Position numbers and translations under genes: made by a program. 64,000 bases of DNA, from positions 11,652,501 to 11,716,500 of the forward strand of contig NC_003280.10 in assembly GCF_000002985.6 (NCBI RefSeq), written 5' to 3'. The stretch comes from Caenorhabditis elegans. Its lineage: Eukaryota; Nematoda; Chromadorea; Rhabditida; Rhabditidae. This document shows positions 35,181 to 46,600 of this stretch, in pieces. Positions within the stretch are counted from its first letter, which is position 1. Every line of letters begins with the position of its first letter. The notes under the pieces were generated by a model. The model was not told where the DNA came from, did no database searches, and saw only the letters and a program-made list of their open reading frames with translations.

Positions 35181-36469
35181 ATTCGCGAATATGATCATTT
35201 CAAAAAAAACCCAAAAATGTTTTTTTTTTCAAAATGCTACCGAAATTTAGCTTATTTTGGAGTACAAAGGATTGATGGACAATCACGAGTCAATTTTTGA
35301 TGGATCTTTACGGAGATATATTTAATTCCAAATTGGTTTGCACCCAACGGCAACATAAATTACTTCAAAAACATTATTAGAACAGGGACGTACATATTTA
35401 CTGGAGAAGTTATTCCATTGAAGACTGACAGTAATTATCTTCCATTTATCTTCCCATTTGAATCATCTGGAGTCCATAGTTTCCTTCAAGTATTTTATTT
35501 TTGTAATCATTAGCCGTTTTCTGGCAAACCGGACTAAATCACCACGCCAGATTTTGAAAAATTCCTAGAGTACAGTTTTTTAAAAAGAAACATATATAAT
35601 TTCCCTTTTCCAAACAGATTCAACAAAACGTAACTAAGTAGTCTTGTTCCCCCCATCAAGAAATTACGAACAGATGGCTGGTGCGTCCTCCCCTTCTTCA
35701 ATTGGGTTTCTCTCGCAGCCTGCGTCTACTTGCTCCTGAGCACTCTCTCCACGGACCCCCATGTGCTTTTGTTCCGTACTTCACAATTGTTGATAAGTTC
35801 ATTGGATTGTTTTGACTTGGTTTTTGAATTGTTTTAAACTTCTTTAAATTTTTCCAATTTTTCCAATTTATTTAAATGCTTTATTTTGTTACTTTAATTT
35901 GAATATTAATTCAAACGTATAAATAATATTTTTTTTTTTTTGAAAACACCCACAGAATCTAACCTTAAAATCTTAAAAACCAACCTTATCAAATATACCA
36001 TCTGTCGTAAAGGACACCTACACAGGTGATGGGTAGCATCAAGTTTAAAAGTATCTAGCTCACTGGATATCAATTATATTAAAAGTTTGTAAACTATCAA
36101 ATTGTTAAAAAACTAATTTGCAAAATTTCTGTAGTTGACTACTTTTCAGTACCTTGAACCAAGACTCACTTAGATCTGTTTTAACCTGTGTTGTTCTGAT
36201 AGCAGTCAGGAACAATTAGTTCACCTTTAAGGTCATTTATCTTTTGAGGCATCAAACCTATCAAAAATTTGCCAACTAACAAAATAATTGAATTATATTT
36301 TTCTATATTTTATCAATAAAAATTATTTTGATAGCTCGCACCACTAATTTGTTATGGCGATTTTAAGCAAGACACTTTTATTTTGAATTTGTCTATCTTC
36401 TCTGTAATCAAGTTTTTGCAACAAAATTTTTTTTCAAATTTTTTTTGTAGGTTTTCCCTATTTTTAAAC

Positions 36470-39400
36470 ATGCTTCCCAACATATACAATGCGGAATCCG
36501 ACAGACTTGGACCAGGCCTCTCACACAGTAATTCTCGTTCTCCGAATTTCAATAAAACCTCAATATACTCAAATCCAACGATGCTCGGCGAGTTTTATCA
36601 AAATTTGAACTTAATGCGATGGTAATTTTCTTTTCTTTTTTCCATAGTTCTCTGAAAATTCTAGAATTTTTTATTTTCAGCCAACAAGAACTGTGTGACG
36701 TGGTTCTCGAGGCGTACCCAATTCAAGGAACATCGTCGGAAGATGGGATGTCCGATGACGTTCATCAGCATATTCACGCTCATCGGGTTATTTTGTCAGC
36801 TTCTAGTTCTTATTTTAGGTGGGTTTGCGTTCGGTCTCGACACGACAATTTTTTGTTGAATTGCGAAAAGGTGTGCGCCTTTGAAGATTACTGTAGTTTT
36901 AAGCTGTGGATTATTTTGTTAAAAAACAATTAATTTTCAGAAACTTTACAGCTACCGTATGCCACAAGTATTTTTTCGAATTTGCGAAATACTTTTGGTT
37001 ACGGTAGCTGCAAAATTTCAGTCATCTGGAGACCGGGAATTTCGAATCTACAAATTTTTCGGATCTGCCGCGTATTCATTCATTATTCTTCTGTAAAAAC
37101 TAACGATTAAAGTACTGAAAAACGATTTTTTAGAAAATTTTCTCGCGACGAGACCCCGCTGAAATAACCCATGCCTCCTTTTTTCCAGAGCAATGTTCAC
37201 AGGAGGTCTACGAGAGTCCACACAACGAATAATTCCGATAAAAGAAGTGGACGTGGAAGTTTTGTCCCAACTAATCGACTACATGTACACTGGCCGAATG
37301 CGAATCGACGAGCAGAATGTTCAGACAATTCTGGCCACTGCAAGCCTGTTACAGCTCACGTGTGTTCGCGACGCGTGTGCAAGATTTATGCTCGAGTTAC
37401 TAGACATGACGAATTGCGTCGGAATGGCTGAATTCGCAAGGGCTCACGCTTGCCATCAGCTGGCGCATGCTGCTCAGCTGTACACGAGACAGCATTTTGT
37501 GTGAGAATTTTTTTCAACAAAAAAAAAACGGAAAAATCTATGCGAAAATGCCTGAAAAATGATAGAAAATAAATATTCCATGCGTGCCAGAAAACATTTT
37601 CGTGTATACAAAAGAGTCATGCGCCGTTAACTTTTGACTACTGTATTTTTTTTCATCATAAAAATACCGTATGAAAAACTTAAAGGCGCGTGCGTAAATA
37701 AGCCTGCAAAATAAAATTAAAAATTTCTTTTTTTTTTTCCAGAGAAATAATCGACAACGAGGAGCTCCTGAGCCTTGACAAAGACGCGTTTTGTGAGTTG
37801 ATACAGGATGACAGAATTACAGTACCCAGTGAGAAGCCTGTAATGCAAGCAGTCTTGAATTGGGTGGCTCATGAAGAGCCCAGTCGACGGCCTTTTTTGG
37901 CAGAGTGCGTAGATTTTACTACAAAAATATGGTCTCGACACGACAGTTTTTGTTGAAAAGAAATCGGTGTGCGCTTTTGGAGAGTACTGTAGTTTTAAAC
38001 TTTGACGAAAAACTATGAAAGTTCGAAACTACAGTACCCCTTAAAAGCGCAGACTTTTTCGCATTTGACAAAAATTTGTCGTGGCGAGACCTTGAAACAA
38101 AAATCAAATGAATAAAAACTTTCAGACTAATGTCAAATGTTCGCCTGCCATTGCTGGGTGATGATTATCTTTTCGAAAAATGGAGAAATGACGAGATGAT
38201 CAAAAGTGATGCGGCTTGTCTAAACGTGATCATCGAAGGAATGCATCAGCTGAAAATCACGAAGCAAGACATTTCCAGCACGGAGCCCCACTATCCGATT
38301 CAGGAGCTCAACCGAAAATGGTTCGTCGCCCGTGAACCCATGCCAGAATCCCAGCACATAATGATCGTCGGTGGGCAGGCTCCAAAAGCGATCACCAACG
38401 TCGATTTGTTCGATCCTGATAGCCAACTCTGGAGCTCGTGTGCATCCCTTCCACAGAGAAGGTGCCGAAGTGGAGTGAGCATGTGCAATGGTTACGTGTA
38501 CACCACTGGCGGGTTCAATGGAGCACAGCGGGTGAGATCCGTGGATTTCTATGATCCACGAACCGATACATGGCGTTCCGCGAATCAGATGAGTGCTCGC
38601 CGATCCACTCACGGGATAACCACGTGTCAACAGGTGTTGTATGCAGTTGGGGGATTCGATGGAACTACCGGGCTTGCGAGTGCAGAATATTTCGATCCAC
38701 ACACAGGAAATTGGTTTCCACTTCCATCAATGAGCACGAGAAGATCAAGTGTTGGAGTGGCAGCGTTCGAAGAGGATATCTATGCGATTGGGGGATTCGA
38801 TGGTGTCTCAAAGCAATGCCTGAATACGGTTTGTTTTACTTCATGAGAAACACTGGTGGGAAATGGGGAGTAAAAGAAAAACCGAAGAAATAAAATAAAA
38901 AACAAACAAATATATAAAGCAATACCGAAGAGGATAACAATCAGGGAACACAAAAATTAACTGGAATTCAATGCATTAGAAGACGTGGGCGCGTGGGGGG
39001 AACCAATAAATACTATAATTATAAAATTATCAACGAACAAGAAGTTTATGCCCATTCCTCAGACTTTTCCGTGTCGGCGACATACTCGTCAGCAAATCTT
39101 CTGAACTTTGAGATAAGCTTGTCGAGTGCGACCTCTCCTCGAACTGCGTTGTCCCTGGTGCGCACATTTACTGTTCCGTTCTCTTTTTCTTTGGCTCCAA
39201 TGACGAGAATGAAGTTGAACTGGGCAAGCTGGGCCTTTCGGACCTAAAATTTTAATATTGAAATATCTTAAGAATGGAGTTAAATGTACCTGCTTATTCA
39301 TCGTGTCACCACAATTCTCCTCATACTCAATCTCAAATCCGGCCTCGAAGATCTGCTTTTTGACGTCATTTGCATAGTCTCTGACTGACTCGTGAACAGT

Positions 39401-42400
39401 GATGATTTTACATTGCCTTGGTGAGAGCCAGAATGGCCATTTTCCTCCATAACTTTCAGTGAGAATAGCTGTCATCCGCTCAACTGATCCAAGAACAGCA
39501 CGATGAATCATGACTGGTCTCTGCTTTTCTCCCTTCTCGCTGAAAAATTGAAAATTAAATTTTTTTAGATTTTAGAGTTTTTTTCTCACTCGAAATAGGA
39601 AAGATCAAATTGATTCGGAAGTTGGAAGTCAAGCTGAATTGTGGCGCACTGGAAGTTTCTCTTGAGAGCATCTTGAATGGTGATATCGATTTTCGGTCCG
39701 TAGAATGCTCCATCTCCCGGGTTCAACACCCATTTTCTGCCTGAAGCGTTGAGCGCATTGGTGAGATCTGCTTCGGCCTTGTCCCATGTTTCGATGTTTC
39801 CAAGGAATCCTTCTGGTCGTGTCGAGAGGTTAAGCTTGAAGGTGAAGCCGAACACTTTCTCGTAGGCGTACTCGAGGAAGTCGAGGCATTGCTGAAATTT
39901 TGTTGGTTTTTTTTTCATTAAAAAGGCAATTTTTCCCTGATTCCGAACATCTAGGTTTGTGAAAATTTTTAAATATGCCTTTCATTTGACGCCATTTGTC
40001 GATTTACGTGATTTTTTTTTTCGTGACAATTTATTATATTTAACTAACTGAAAACCGGAAAATTTTGCTGGATTTTTATGTTAATTTAAAAGAAAAAAAC
40101 CGACGAAAATGAAGAAACATTGAACAACTGATATCGGAATTTTAAAAAATTCTCGTAAATCGACTTTGGGACATTTTTAAAACAATAATTTTTCACTCGG
40201 AATCAGAAGCAGAAATACCTTGATCTCCTCGGAAATTTGATCTTGACGACAGAAAATGTGAGCATCATCTTGTTGGAAGCGACGAACACGTGTAAGTCCA
40301 GTCAAAGCACCAGACATTTCATTTCTGTGCAAAACTCCAAAATCAGCGAATCGGAATGGAAGCTCATTGTAGGTGTGTGGCATGTGTCCGAACATGAGAC
40401 AATGCCCCGGGCAGTTCATCGGCTTCAAACCGAACTCTTCCTTCTCCACCTCGATCTTGAACATATCCTCCGAATAATGCTGCCAATGACCGGAAGTCTC
40501 CCAGAGCTTTTTGTTGTACATATTTGGAGTGATAACCTCGGTGAAACCGCGTCGTCTGTACTGCTTTCGGATGAAATCGACGAGCTTATTGTAGATATGT
40601 GCTCCTTTCGGATACCAGAACGCCGATCCCGGAGAAAGTTGATGAAAGAAGAAGAGATCATGTTCTTTTCCGAGTTTACGATGATCTCGCTTCGCGGCTT
40701 CTTCTTGAAGTTTCTGCCACTCTTTAAGTTGCTTTGAATCGGGGAACGAGATTCCATAAAGTCTCTGCAAGGACTCAGCGTCGGCTTTTCCCTCCCAGTA
40801 AGACGATGAATTCTTGGTGATTGCCATGGCCTTGACTTTTCCGGTGTGACGGACGTGGGGGCCACGGCACAAGTCAATGAGGGGTCCACATCGATAGACG
40901 GTGGTTTTTGGAGTGTGAATCTTTTCCGTGATAATTCTGACTTTGAACTCATTGTACTTGAACATTTCCAGCAGATCCTCTTTTGTCATTTCAAGACGCT
41001 CGAACTTTTGCTTATCTTTTACTGCGGCCTTTACGATTTGATCGATCTTCGGGAAATCATCAGGGCAGATTGTGCGGTTCTCATGCCACATATCATAGTA
41101 GAAACCTTCTTGGATTGGTGGTCCGTAGCAAAGATGACCTCCACAATAACGCTCCATAGCCTCTCCGAGAACGTGAGCAGAAGAGTGCCAGAAAACCTGA
41201 AATTAAATTGATAATTATTTCCATAAAAAACTAAACAAAAAACTCACTTGCTTAGCCTCATCATCATCAAACTTCAAGAGCTCCAACTTTGCATTTCCTT
41301 CAAATGGACGATCCAAATCCCACACAGCTCCGTTGACTTTTGCGATGACGGCGGCCTCGGCGAGTCCCTTGGAGATTCTCTCGGCGATTTCGAATGGAGT
41401 AGTACGCCATGTCTTTCCCTCGTGGATCTTTCCGTCGGGAAGAGTGATCTGAATTGGCTCAGACTCTTTGGCAGCAATTTCAGCGTCGTATTCCGCCTTC
41501 AACTTGTCCCAAAGTTTGATTCTCTCCTCAATGAACGCCGGCCATGGCGCCATATCGGTTGGGGCCTTCGACATTTTCTGAAATTAAAAAAATTAAATTA
41601 GTGAATAACTCAATTCTTAAAGTTTATACGGAAAAGTACGTACGTGGCCGTTCACAAAATGATATTTATCAGAAGCCTCGGAAGAAAGCGAGCGATAAAA
41701 CGGTTTGAAGATTTGTGTCGGTTTTTGAATGTGAACAAATATCCGGAAACAGTTCAATCGCATCTAACGATTCCCATAAGAAGCTGCGCGTACCTTAAAT
41801 ACAATAAGTAAATTTTTATTTCGAAATACTATTAAAGCATGACGGAAAGTGATGCAATGCTTCGACGTGGCGTTCAATACTACTGAGCAAAATAGCGAAA
41901 TTTACGGGAGAGGCAGAGTGCACAGAGGAGAGGAAAAAGTAAAAAAGAGGAAAAATTCGATTTTACTGGATTAACATTGACTTTAAAGGTAGTAATACCG
42001 ACATTTTAAAAAGAAAACTCGAATTATAGCCTAAAAAAATTAAAATTTTCATCGAAAAAACTAGAAATTCCCTGCAAAATACTTATGAAAAGCATGGAAA
42101 TAGGGAAAAGTCTGCAGAAATTGAGATTTAGCGGCGCACGAGAAACGCGTCAGCCCCTTGGTGCGTTTTGTGGTGAGCTGACGCACTTGCTGAATTATAG
42201 TGGTAAATAAATTCCAAACTATATTCTTCGGTTTAATAGTAGAAAAATACGTCGATAAATGAAACACCGCACTTTTTAGGTAGAAATTTTCGATCGAAGA
42301 GCTCACAAATGGCGTCCAGGGCCTGCAATGCTGAATGTCAGATCAGGAGCTGGCGTCACTGTGTACGATAAGAAAATTATAGCAGTAGGAGGACATAAAG

Positions 42401-43503
42401 GGGCAGAAATTCACCGATCAGCAGAGGTAGGAATGGGAAAAATTATATTTTACTCCAAAAAAGTCGATAATTTAGATATTAATCGGAGAGGAATGGATTG
42501 AGCTCGCCAATATGGCAATTCCGAGAAGAAATACCGCAGCTACAGCTTTGAACGGTAGAATTAATAATTTTAAATCATATTTTTAAATAGTAATAGCATT
42601 TTTGCAGGTCTTCTCTATGCTGTGGGTGGCGACGACGGCTCGAGCAATCTGTCAACAATAGAATGTATTCAGCTGAGTGACAGGTCAGACGCGCAGTGGA
42701 AAATCGTCGATGTAAGCATAATATTACAAAGAAAAAGTAGTAAAATTTGACGGGAAAAGTGATTTTTGACCAAAGAAAATAGATTTTCTTTCAAAAATCC
42801 CGCATTGAAAACTGGTCTCCGCGAGACCCAGCTAGAAAGTAATATGCGCCTTTAAATAGGTACTGTAGTTAATTTTCAATTTTTAAAAATTGGGTTTTCA
42901 CAATTTTAATTTTCTTTGACAATTTTTGTTTTGATAAAACATAATATTACAAGAAAATACATTAAATACTGACCGAAAAATACTACTTACTGAGTGAGAA
43001 AAATTCAATTCTATTTAAAAATTTCCACTATGAAAGCTGGTCGCTGTGAGACCCACCTGAAACAGTGTTAGGCGCCTTTAAATAAAATACTGTAGTTAAA
43101 ATCTCATTTTGAGACCCGAAGAACTCGGGGGATGTCCAACTGGGGGGATTACCAACTCGGGGGATTGGCCCCGCCCACAGAACCGTGGCTTGCAATACGC
43201 CCATTTCTGCAACTGCCGCACGGTTTTAAAACTGTATTTTTCTCAATAGAGCGAGAATTAACAAGAAAAAATGATTTTAAAACCGTGCGGCAGTTGCAGA
43301 AATGGGCGTATTGCAAGCCACGGTTCTGTGGGCGGGGCCAATCCCCCGAGTTGGTAATCCCCCCAGTTGGACATCCCCCGAGTTCTTCGGGTCTCCTCAT
43401 TTTAAAACATGTTTTGTTATTTAATTTCCGTTTTTTTTTTCAGGCTCCAATGTCGCAGGGACGCTCCTACGCCGGAATCGCATTGATTCCAAAAGAATTT
43501 TAG
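36470..43503 (+). CDS. BTB-BACK-Kelch protein (Cullin-3 adaptor type)
   Basis: Nine exons (36470-36621, 36681-36818, 37189-37500, 37743-37904, 38126-38828, 42280-42426, 42476-42554, 42608-42711, 43444-43503) join in frame into 618 residues, a typical KLHL length. After a Ser/Asn-rich N-terminus, residues about 50-170 are a BTB domain ([40 protein letters not shown]), about 175-280 a BACK domain, and about 300-618 Kelch repeats with GG doublets ([35 protein letters not shown]). Such proteins link substrates to Cullin-3 ubiquitin ligases. Intron 5 (38829-42279, 3.45 kb) contains the whole tars-1 gene on the other strand. Reading into this intron gives an early stop (38846) and AATAAA near 38889, so a shorter form lacking the last Kelch blades is possible. 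It is followed at 167 bp by xpf-1. Confidence 0.88.
36833..37155. mobile_element. MITE-like element with an inserted hairpin
   Basis: The left end is ggtctcgacacgacaattt with tgtgcgcctttgaagatta, and the right end is cgcgacgagacc. Between them lies an internal hairpin at 36949-37011 (cagctaccgta...tacggtagctg). It lies in the second Kelch gene intron. Confidence 0.6.
37931..38091. mobile_element. MITE-like element, compact copy
   Basis: The ends are ggtctcgacacgacag and gtcgtggcgagacc, with gtgtgcgcttttggagagta and taccccttaaaagcgcaga as inner inverted motifs. The 161-bp copy fills most of the intron before Kelch exon 5. Confidence 0.7.
38829..38899 (+). promoter_or_regulatory. Possible intronic polyadenylation site for a short Kelch isoform
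   Basis: If the weak donor (GTTTGT at 38829) is not used, the frame continues for VCFTS to a stop at 38846, with AATAAA at 38889-38894 and again at 38894-38899. A transcript ending here would stop before the convergent tars-1 gene. This is inferred from sequence only. Confidence 0.4.
39046..41763 (-). CDS. tars-1: Threonyl-tRNA synthetase, mitochondrial and cytosolic forms
   Basis: Minus-strand exons 41644-41763, 41248-41577, 40219-41196, 39590-39891, 39290-39539 and 39046-39243. From the upstream ATG (41763) the protein is 725 residues with a presequence rich in Arg/Lys/Phe that ends [11 protein letters not shown], a good mitochondrial targeting and cleavage pattern. The exon joins in frame (...[15 protein letters not shown]) to a second ATG at 41574 that gives the 684-residue cytosolic form. 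Domains in order: TGS, editing domain ([14 protein letters not shown] start), class II catalytic core ([39 protein letters not shown]) and an anticodon-binding domain ending TEKSEEWA. The enzyme charges tRNA-Thr. The entire gene sits in an intron of the Kelch gene on the opposite strand. Choice between forms probably depends on alternative start or trans-splicing at 41577. Confidence 0.93.
41764..42279 (-). promoter_or_regulatory. Promoter region of tars-1 inside the Kelch intron
   Basis: 516 bp between the mitochondrial start codon and Kelch exon 6, with no coding sequence seen. It must hold the tars-1 promoter and the 3' end of the host intron. A GC-richer stretch at 42131-42180 (gcggcgcacgagaaacgcg) stands out. 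Confidence 0.4.
42815..43100. repeat. Two direct copies of a MITE-family arm
   Basis: About 42815-42870 (ggtctccgcgagaccc ... tatgcgcctttaaatag ... actgtagtt) and about 43035-43098 (ggtcgctgtgagaccc ... taggcgcctttaaataaa ... actgtagtt) are direct repeats about 220 bp apart in a Kelch intron. Confidence 0.55.
43111..43395. repeat. Perfect 121-bp inverted repeat (foldback)
   Basis: 43111-43231 and 43275-43395 are exact reverse complements over 121 bp, separated by 43 bp. The outer end reads gagacccgaagaactcgg. The arms are GC-rich, unlike the surrounding intron. The perfect match implies a recent origin or active gene conversion. Transcripts of the host intron would fold into a long hairpin. 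Confidence 0.95.
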
Positions 43504-43670
43504 TAATTTTCAGTTTACATGTATTTTCTTGCCATTCAAAAATAAAATAAAATTAATTTCTTTATCCTTTGTTTGTTTTTTTTTCTTTGAAACTTCCGAT
43601 TATCTATTCATTTTTTGAATATCTGGCTGAATATTCTTACATTAATAATAACTTATGGCAAACTTTTCAG

Positions 43671-46600
43671 ATGGAAACAGAAACCGACGATTCAGAAACG
43701 TCACTGAACGATAGTTTTGGCAATAAAGATGGTTTAGAGCTTTTGGAATATGAACGAGCAACTCTCGCAAAGACACTTCCAGCTAGTGTGCTTTTCGTAG
43801 TGGCCAATGGCCTGGGTCTCGAACGTCTTTTTCTCGAACATCTTATTCTCTTCTCCGATCGACGTCTCCTGGCCCTAGTTCTCAATACAAATGAGCATGA
43901 CGAGAGCTATTTTGTCTCAAAGCTCAAAGAGCACAATGTGGAGTGTGATCCGAAGGTTATTAACTCAGAAGTTTCAATCAAAGACCGACAATCAATTTAT
44001 CTGGAAGGTGGTGTACAGTTTTGTTCGAGTCGTGTACTTTTGGTGGATCTGCTGCAAAATCGAATTCCTACTGATCGAATCGCGGCGATTTTTGTTTATA
44101 GAGCACATCAGTAAGCTTTCAAAGTGTATTAAATATGAATAAAAAATTGAAATTGTGTTTTTCAGAACCCTCAACGCCTTCCAAGACTCGTTCATTTTGC
44201 GTTTGTACCGCGAAAAGAAGCCAGATGGAACGGTGAAAGCTTTCACGGATTTTCCAAATTCCCTCTCTTCTCTTGGCCAGCTTCAAAGGCTCGTCGATCG
44301 TCTATACATTCGCCACGTGGAGCTTATGCCACGATTCTCGAGCATCATCGAATCAGAGCTTAATCGATATCAATTGAAGACTGCAATTTTCTCGGTAGAC
44401 GTCCCAACACCTCTCCGTCGAGTCCATAGAACTATTATCGAGTTTATTAAAGTTTGCGTCCGAGATTTGAGAACTTGTTCTACTTCTGGAAAACAAACCG
44501 ATGAACAGAATGAAGAAATGATTCATGTTCCATGGGCAGCGACTCGACTGGAAAAACGGCTTCATGATCGACGTGGTCATATTTCTGAAAAACAGCAGCG
44601 TCTTCTCAATGATGTAGCGTCACTTCGCGAAATTCTTCAACTTTCTGAAAATATGGACGTAGCTACTGTGCTGTCAAGGCTTCAAGTTTTGAAAAATGAC
44701 AGAACAGTGCTCGAGGAGCACAGCGGATGGCTGCTGTCACCGTCTTTCAATCGAATTATGGAGGATTTGCTAACGATTGCTGGTGTGACAAATGGCAAAG
44801 CTGACTACAAGAAATTCGCGACTCCTGCGAAATGGACAGTACTCTCGGAGATTCTTAGAGAAATTAAGATGCTTCCAGTGGAGAAAAAGGATAGGGGAAA
44901 CGATTGTAAGTGATTTCGCTGCAAAAAATGTAAAAATATGGAAAAATAGAAAGAGAATGAAAAATTTGACTTACTATTAAAAAGCACGTTTTTAAAAGAA
45001 GATTTTTTCATTTTCACTCAATTTTTAAAAATTTGAAAAATCGGGAATTTTTAATTTTTCGAATTAAAAAAAATTGAAAAATCAAAAATTCTCGTTTTTT
45101 GATTTTTATAAATTTGAAAAATCGATTGTTTTTTTATTTTTAAAAGTTCGAAAAACGATAATTTTTAATTTTTCGAATTTAAAAAAAATTGAAAAATCAA
45201 AAATTTTTGTTTTTTAATTTTTAAAAATTCGAAAAATTCAAAATTTTTGTTTTTTTTTTAATCCAAAAATCGAAAAATTTCCCTCAAAAACATCGAAAAA
45301 ATTTCGAAAAAAGAGAAAGCTCGTTTTTAAGTGGATTTTTTCATTTTCACTCGATTTTTTTCCGGTTTTTCTCGCCATTTTCAAGCAGAAAACACCTCTC
45401 TTCAACCTGAAATTTTCAGCACCATCGGTTCTTGTCATTACCAGCTCCGAGGATCTCTCCCGCCAGGTCACCGACGTAGTTCGTTATGGAATCAATAAAA
45501 TGAAGTGGATGACGTGGAGACAATTGGGATACAAAAGCACACAGGAAATGCCTGAAGATGAGCCTTTATGGGATCCTGATACGATTTCTCAACTTATGAG
45601 AAGCTCAGTAGATGGCGAATCGAAAAGTGAAGTGATTGCAAATGTTCAAAAAACTCAAAAAACTACGGCTCGAGCTGCTCAAAAGCGGCGAAAACATGCG
45701 GAAGAGCTCAGCGGATTCTCCAGTGATCATCGTGTTCAGACCAATTTGATACAGTTCGGAATTCTACAGTATAAGCGTCGAAAATCTGGAAATGAGGTAA
45801 GAAAAAATAGGCAAATAACATAAAACTGATTCATTCAACAAGACAAAACAGAGAAGAAAAGAGAAAAAAGGGTTAGTTTTGAAAATTGAAAATAAATTCG
45901 CGTCTATCATCATCATCACTGAGATTTCGATTTTGCCGCCGGAAGTTGGGTGAAGAATTCGATTTGCATATCAGTGTCCGATGGGAATCCTGCCAACGCG
46001 GTCACCAGCTTCGTGAGCGTCGAGAATTGTCGCATGAAGGCATTGCTGATCGGCGTGCCCGGTGGCACAACTGGAGCCTTCAGGAGCAGCGAAAGGATCG
46101 AGAGCACCGAATGGAATGGCTTGTACTCGTCGTCGACTTTGTAGGAGACACGGCTCGCGAGCTCCGTGAGAATCGCCAGGTCGTAGATGAGAGGCGAGGC
46201 GAGCAAAGAGTCCTCGCACGTGTTGTGAACCACGAAAGTCTGCTTTCCGCCCATGAAGATACTGGAAAAATTGAATTTTTTCAAGGAAAATTTATATGAA
46301 AAACCAACCTGCAGATATATTCGTCCATGGCTCTCTTCGAATCAGCAACATATGGTACATACTTGATCACAACGCAGTGATCCGGATTCTTGGCATCTGG
46401 GAAGAGGATCTGATTCGATTTGACCATATCATCGACGACCGATGATTTCGAGATCTCCTTCGAGCGGAATTGTCTCGCCTCGCTCAAGTTCTTTCCGTCA
46501 TTGTTTCCGAGATGGTTGTACGAGACGATCGATTCGGGCTTCATACCACTGCTCACCAGGAAGTCCACGAACGCCGATTTGAACTTCGTCTGTCCCGACT

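Larger units (their letters stand above)
32772..36469. other. Repeat-rich 3.7-kb spacer upstream of the Kelch gene
   Basis: No gene is supported in this spacer. It contains two GCCTAC-type arrays (33331-33395 and 33781-34077), a 160-165-bp tandem repeat (34555-35180) and, near 35640-35770, a less AT-rich stretch with pyrimidine-rich sequence. That stretch may belong to the Kelch gene promoter or leader. A 127-codon open frame at 33402-33785 (minus) has no recognisable features. Confidence 0.55.

Noticed and set aside
43132..43503. 123-codon open frame in the Kelch intron
   Set aside because: It reads through the perfect inverted repeat into the last Kelch exon; only 43444-43503 is coding.
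42280..43503. Separate small Kelch gene downstream of tars-1
   Set aside because: The exon at 42280 has a strong acceptor, lacks its own ATG in frame at the start, and continues the blade broken at 38828 in the right phase.
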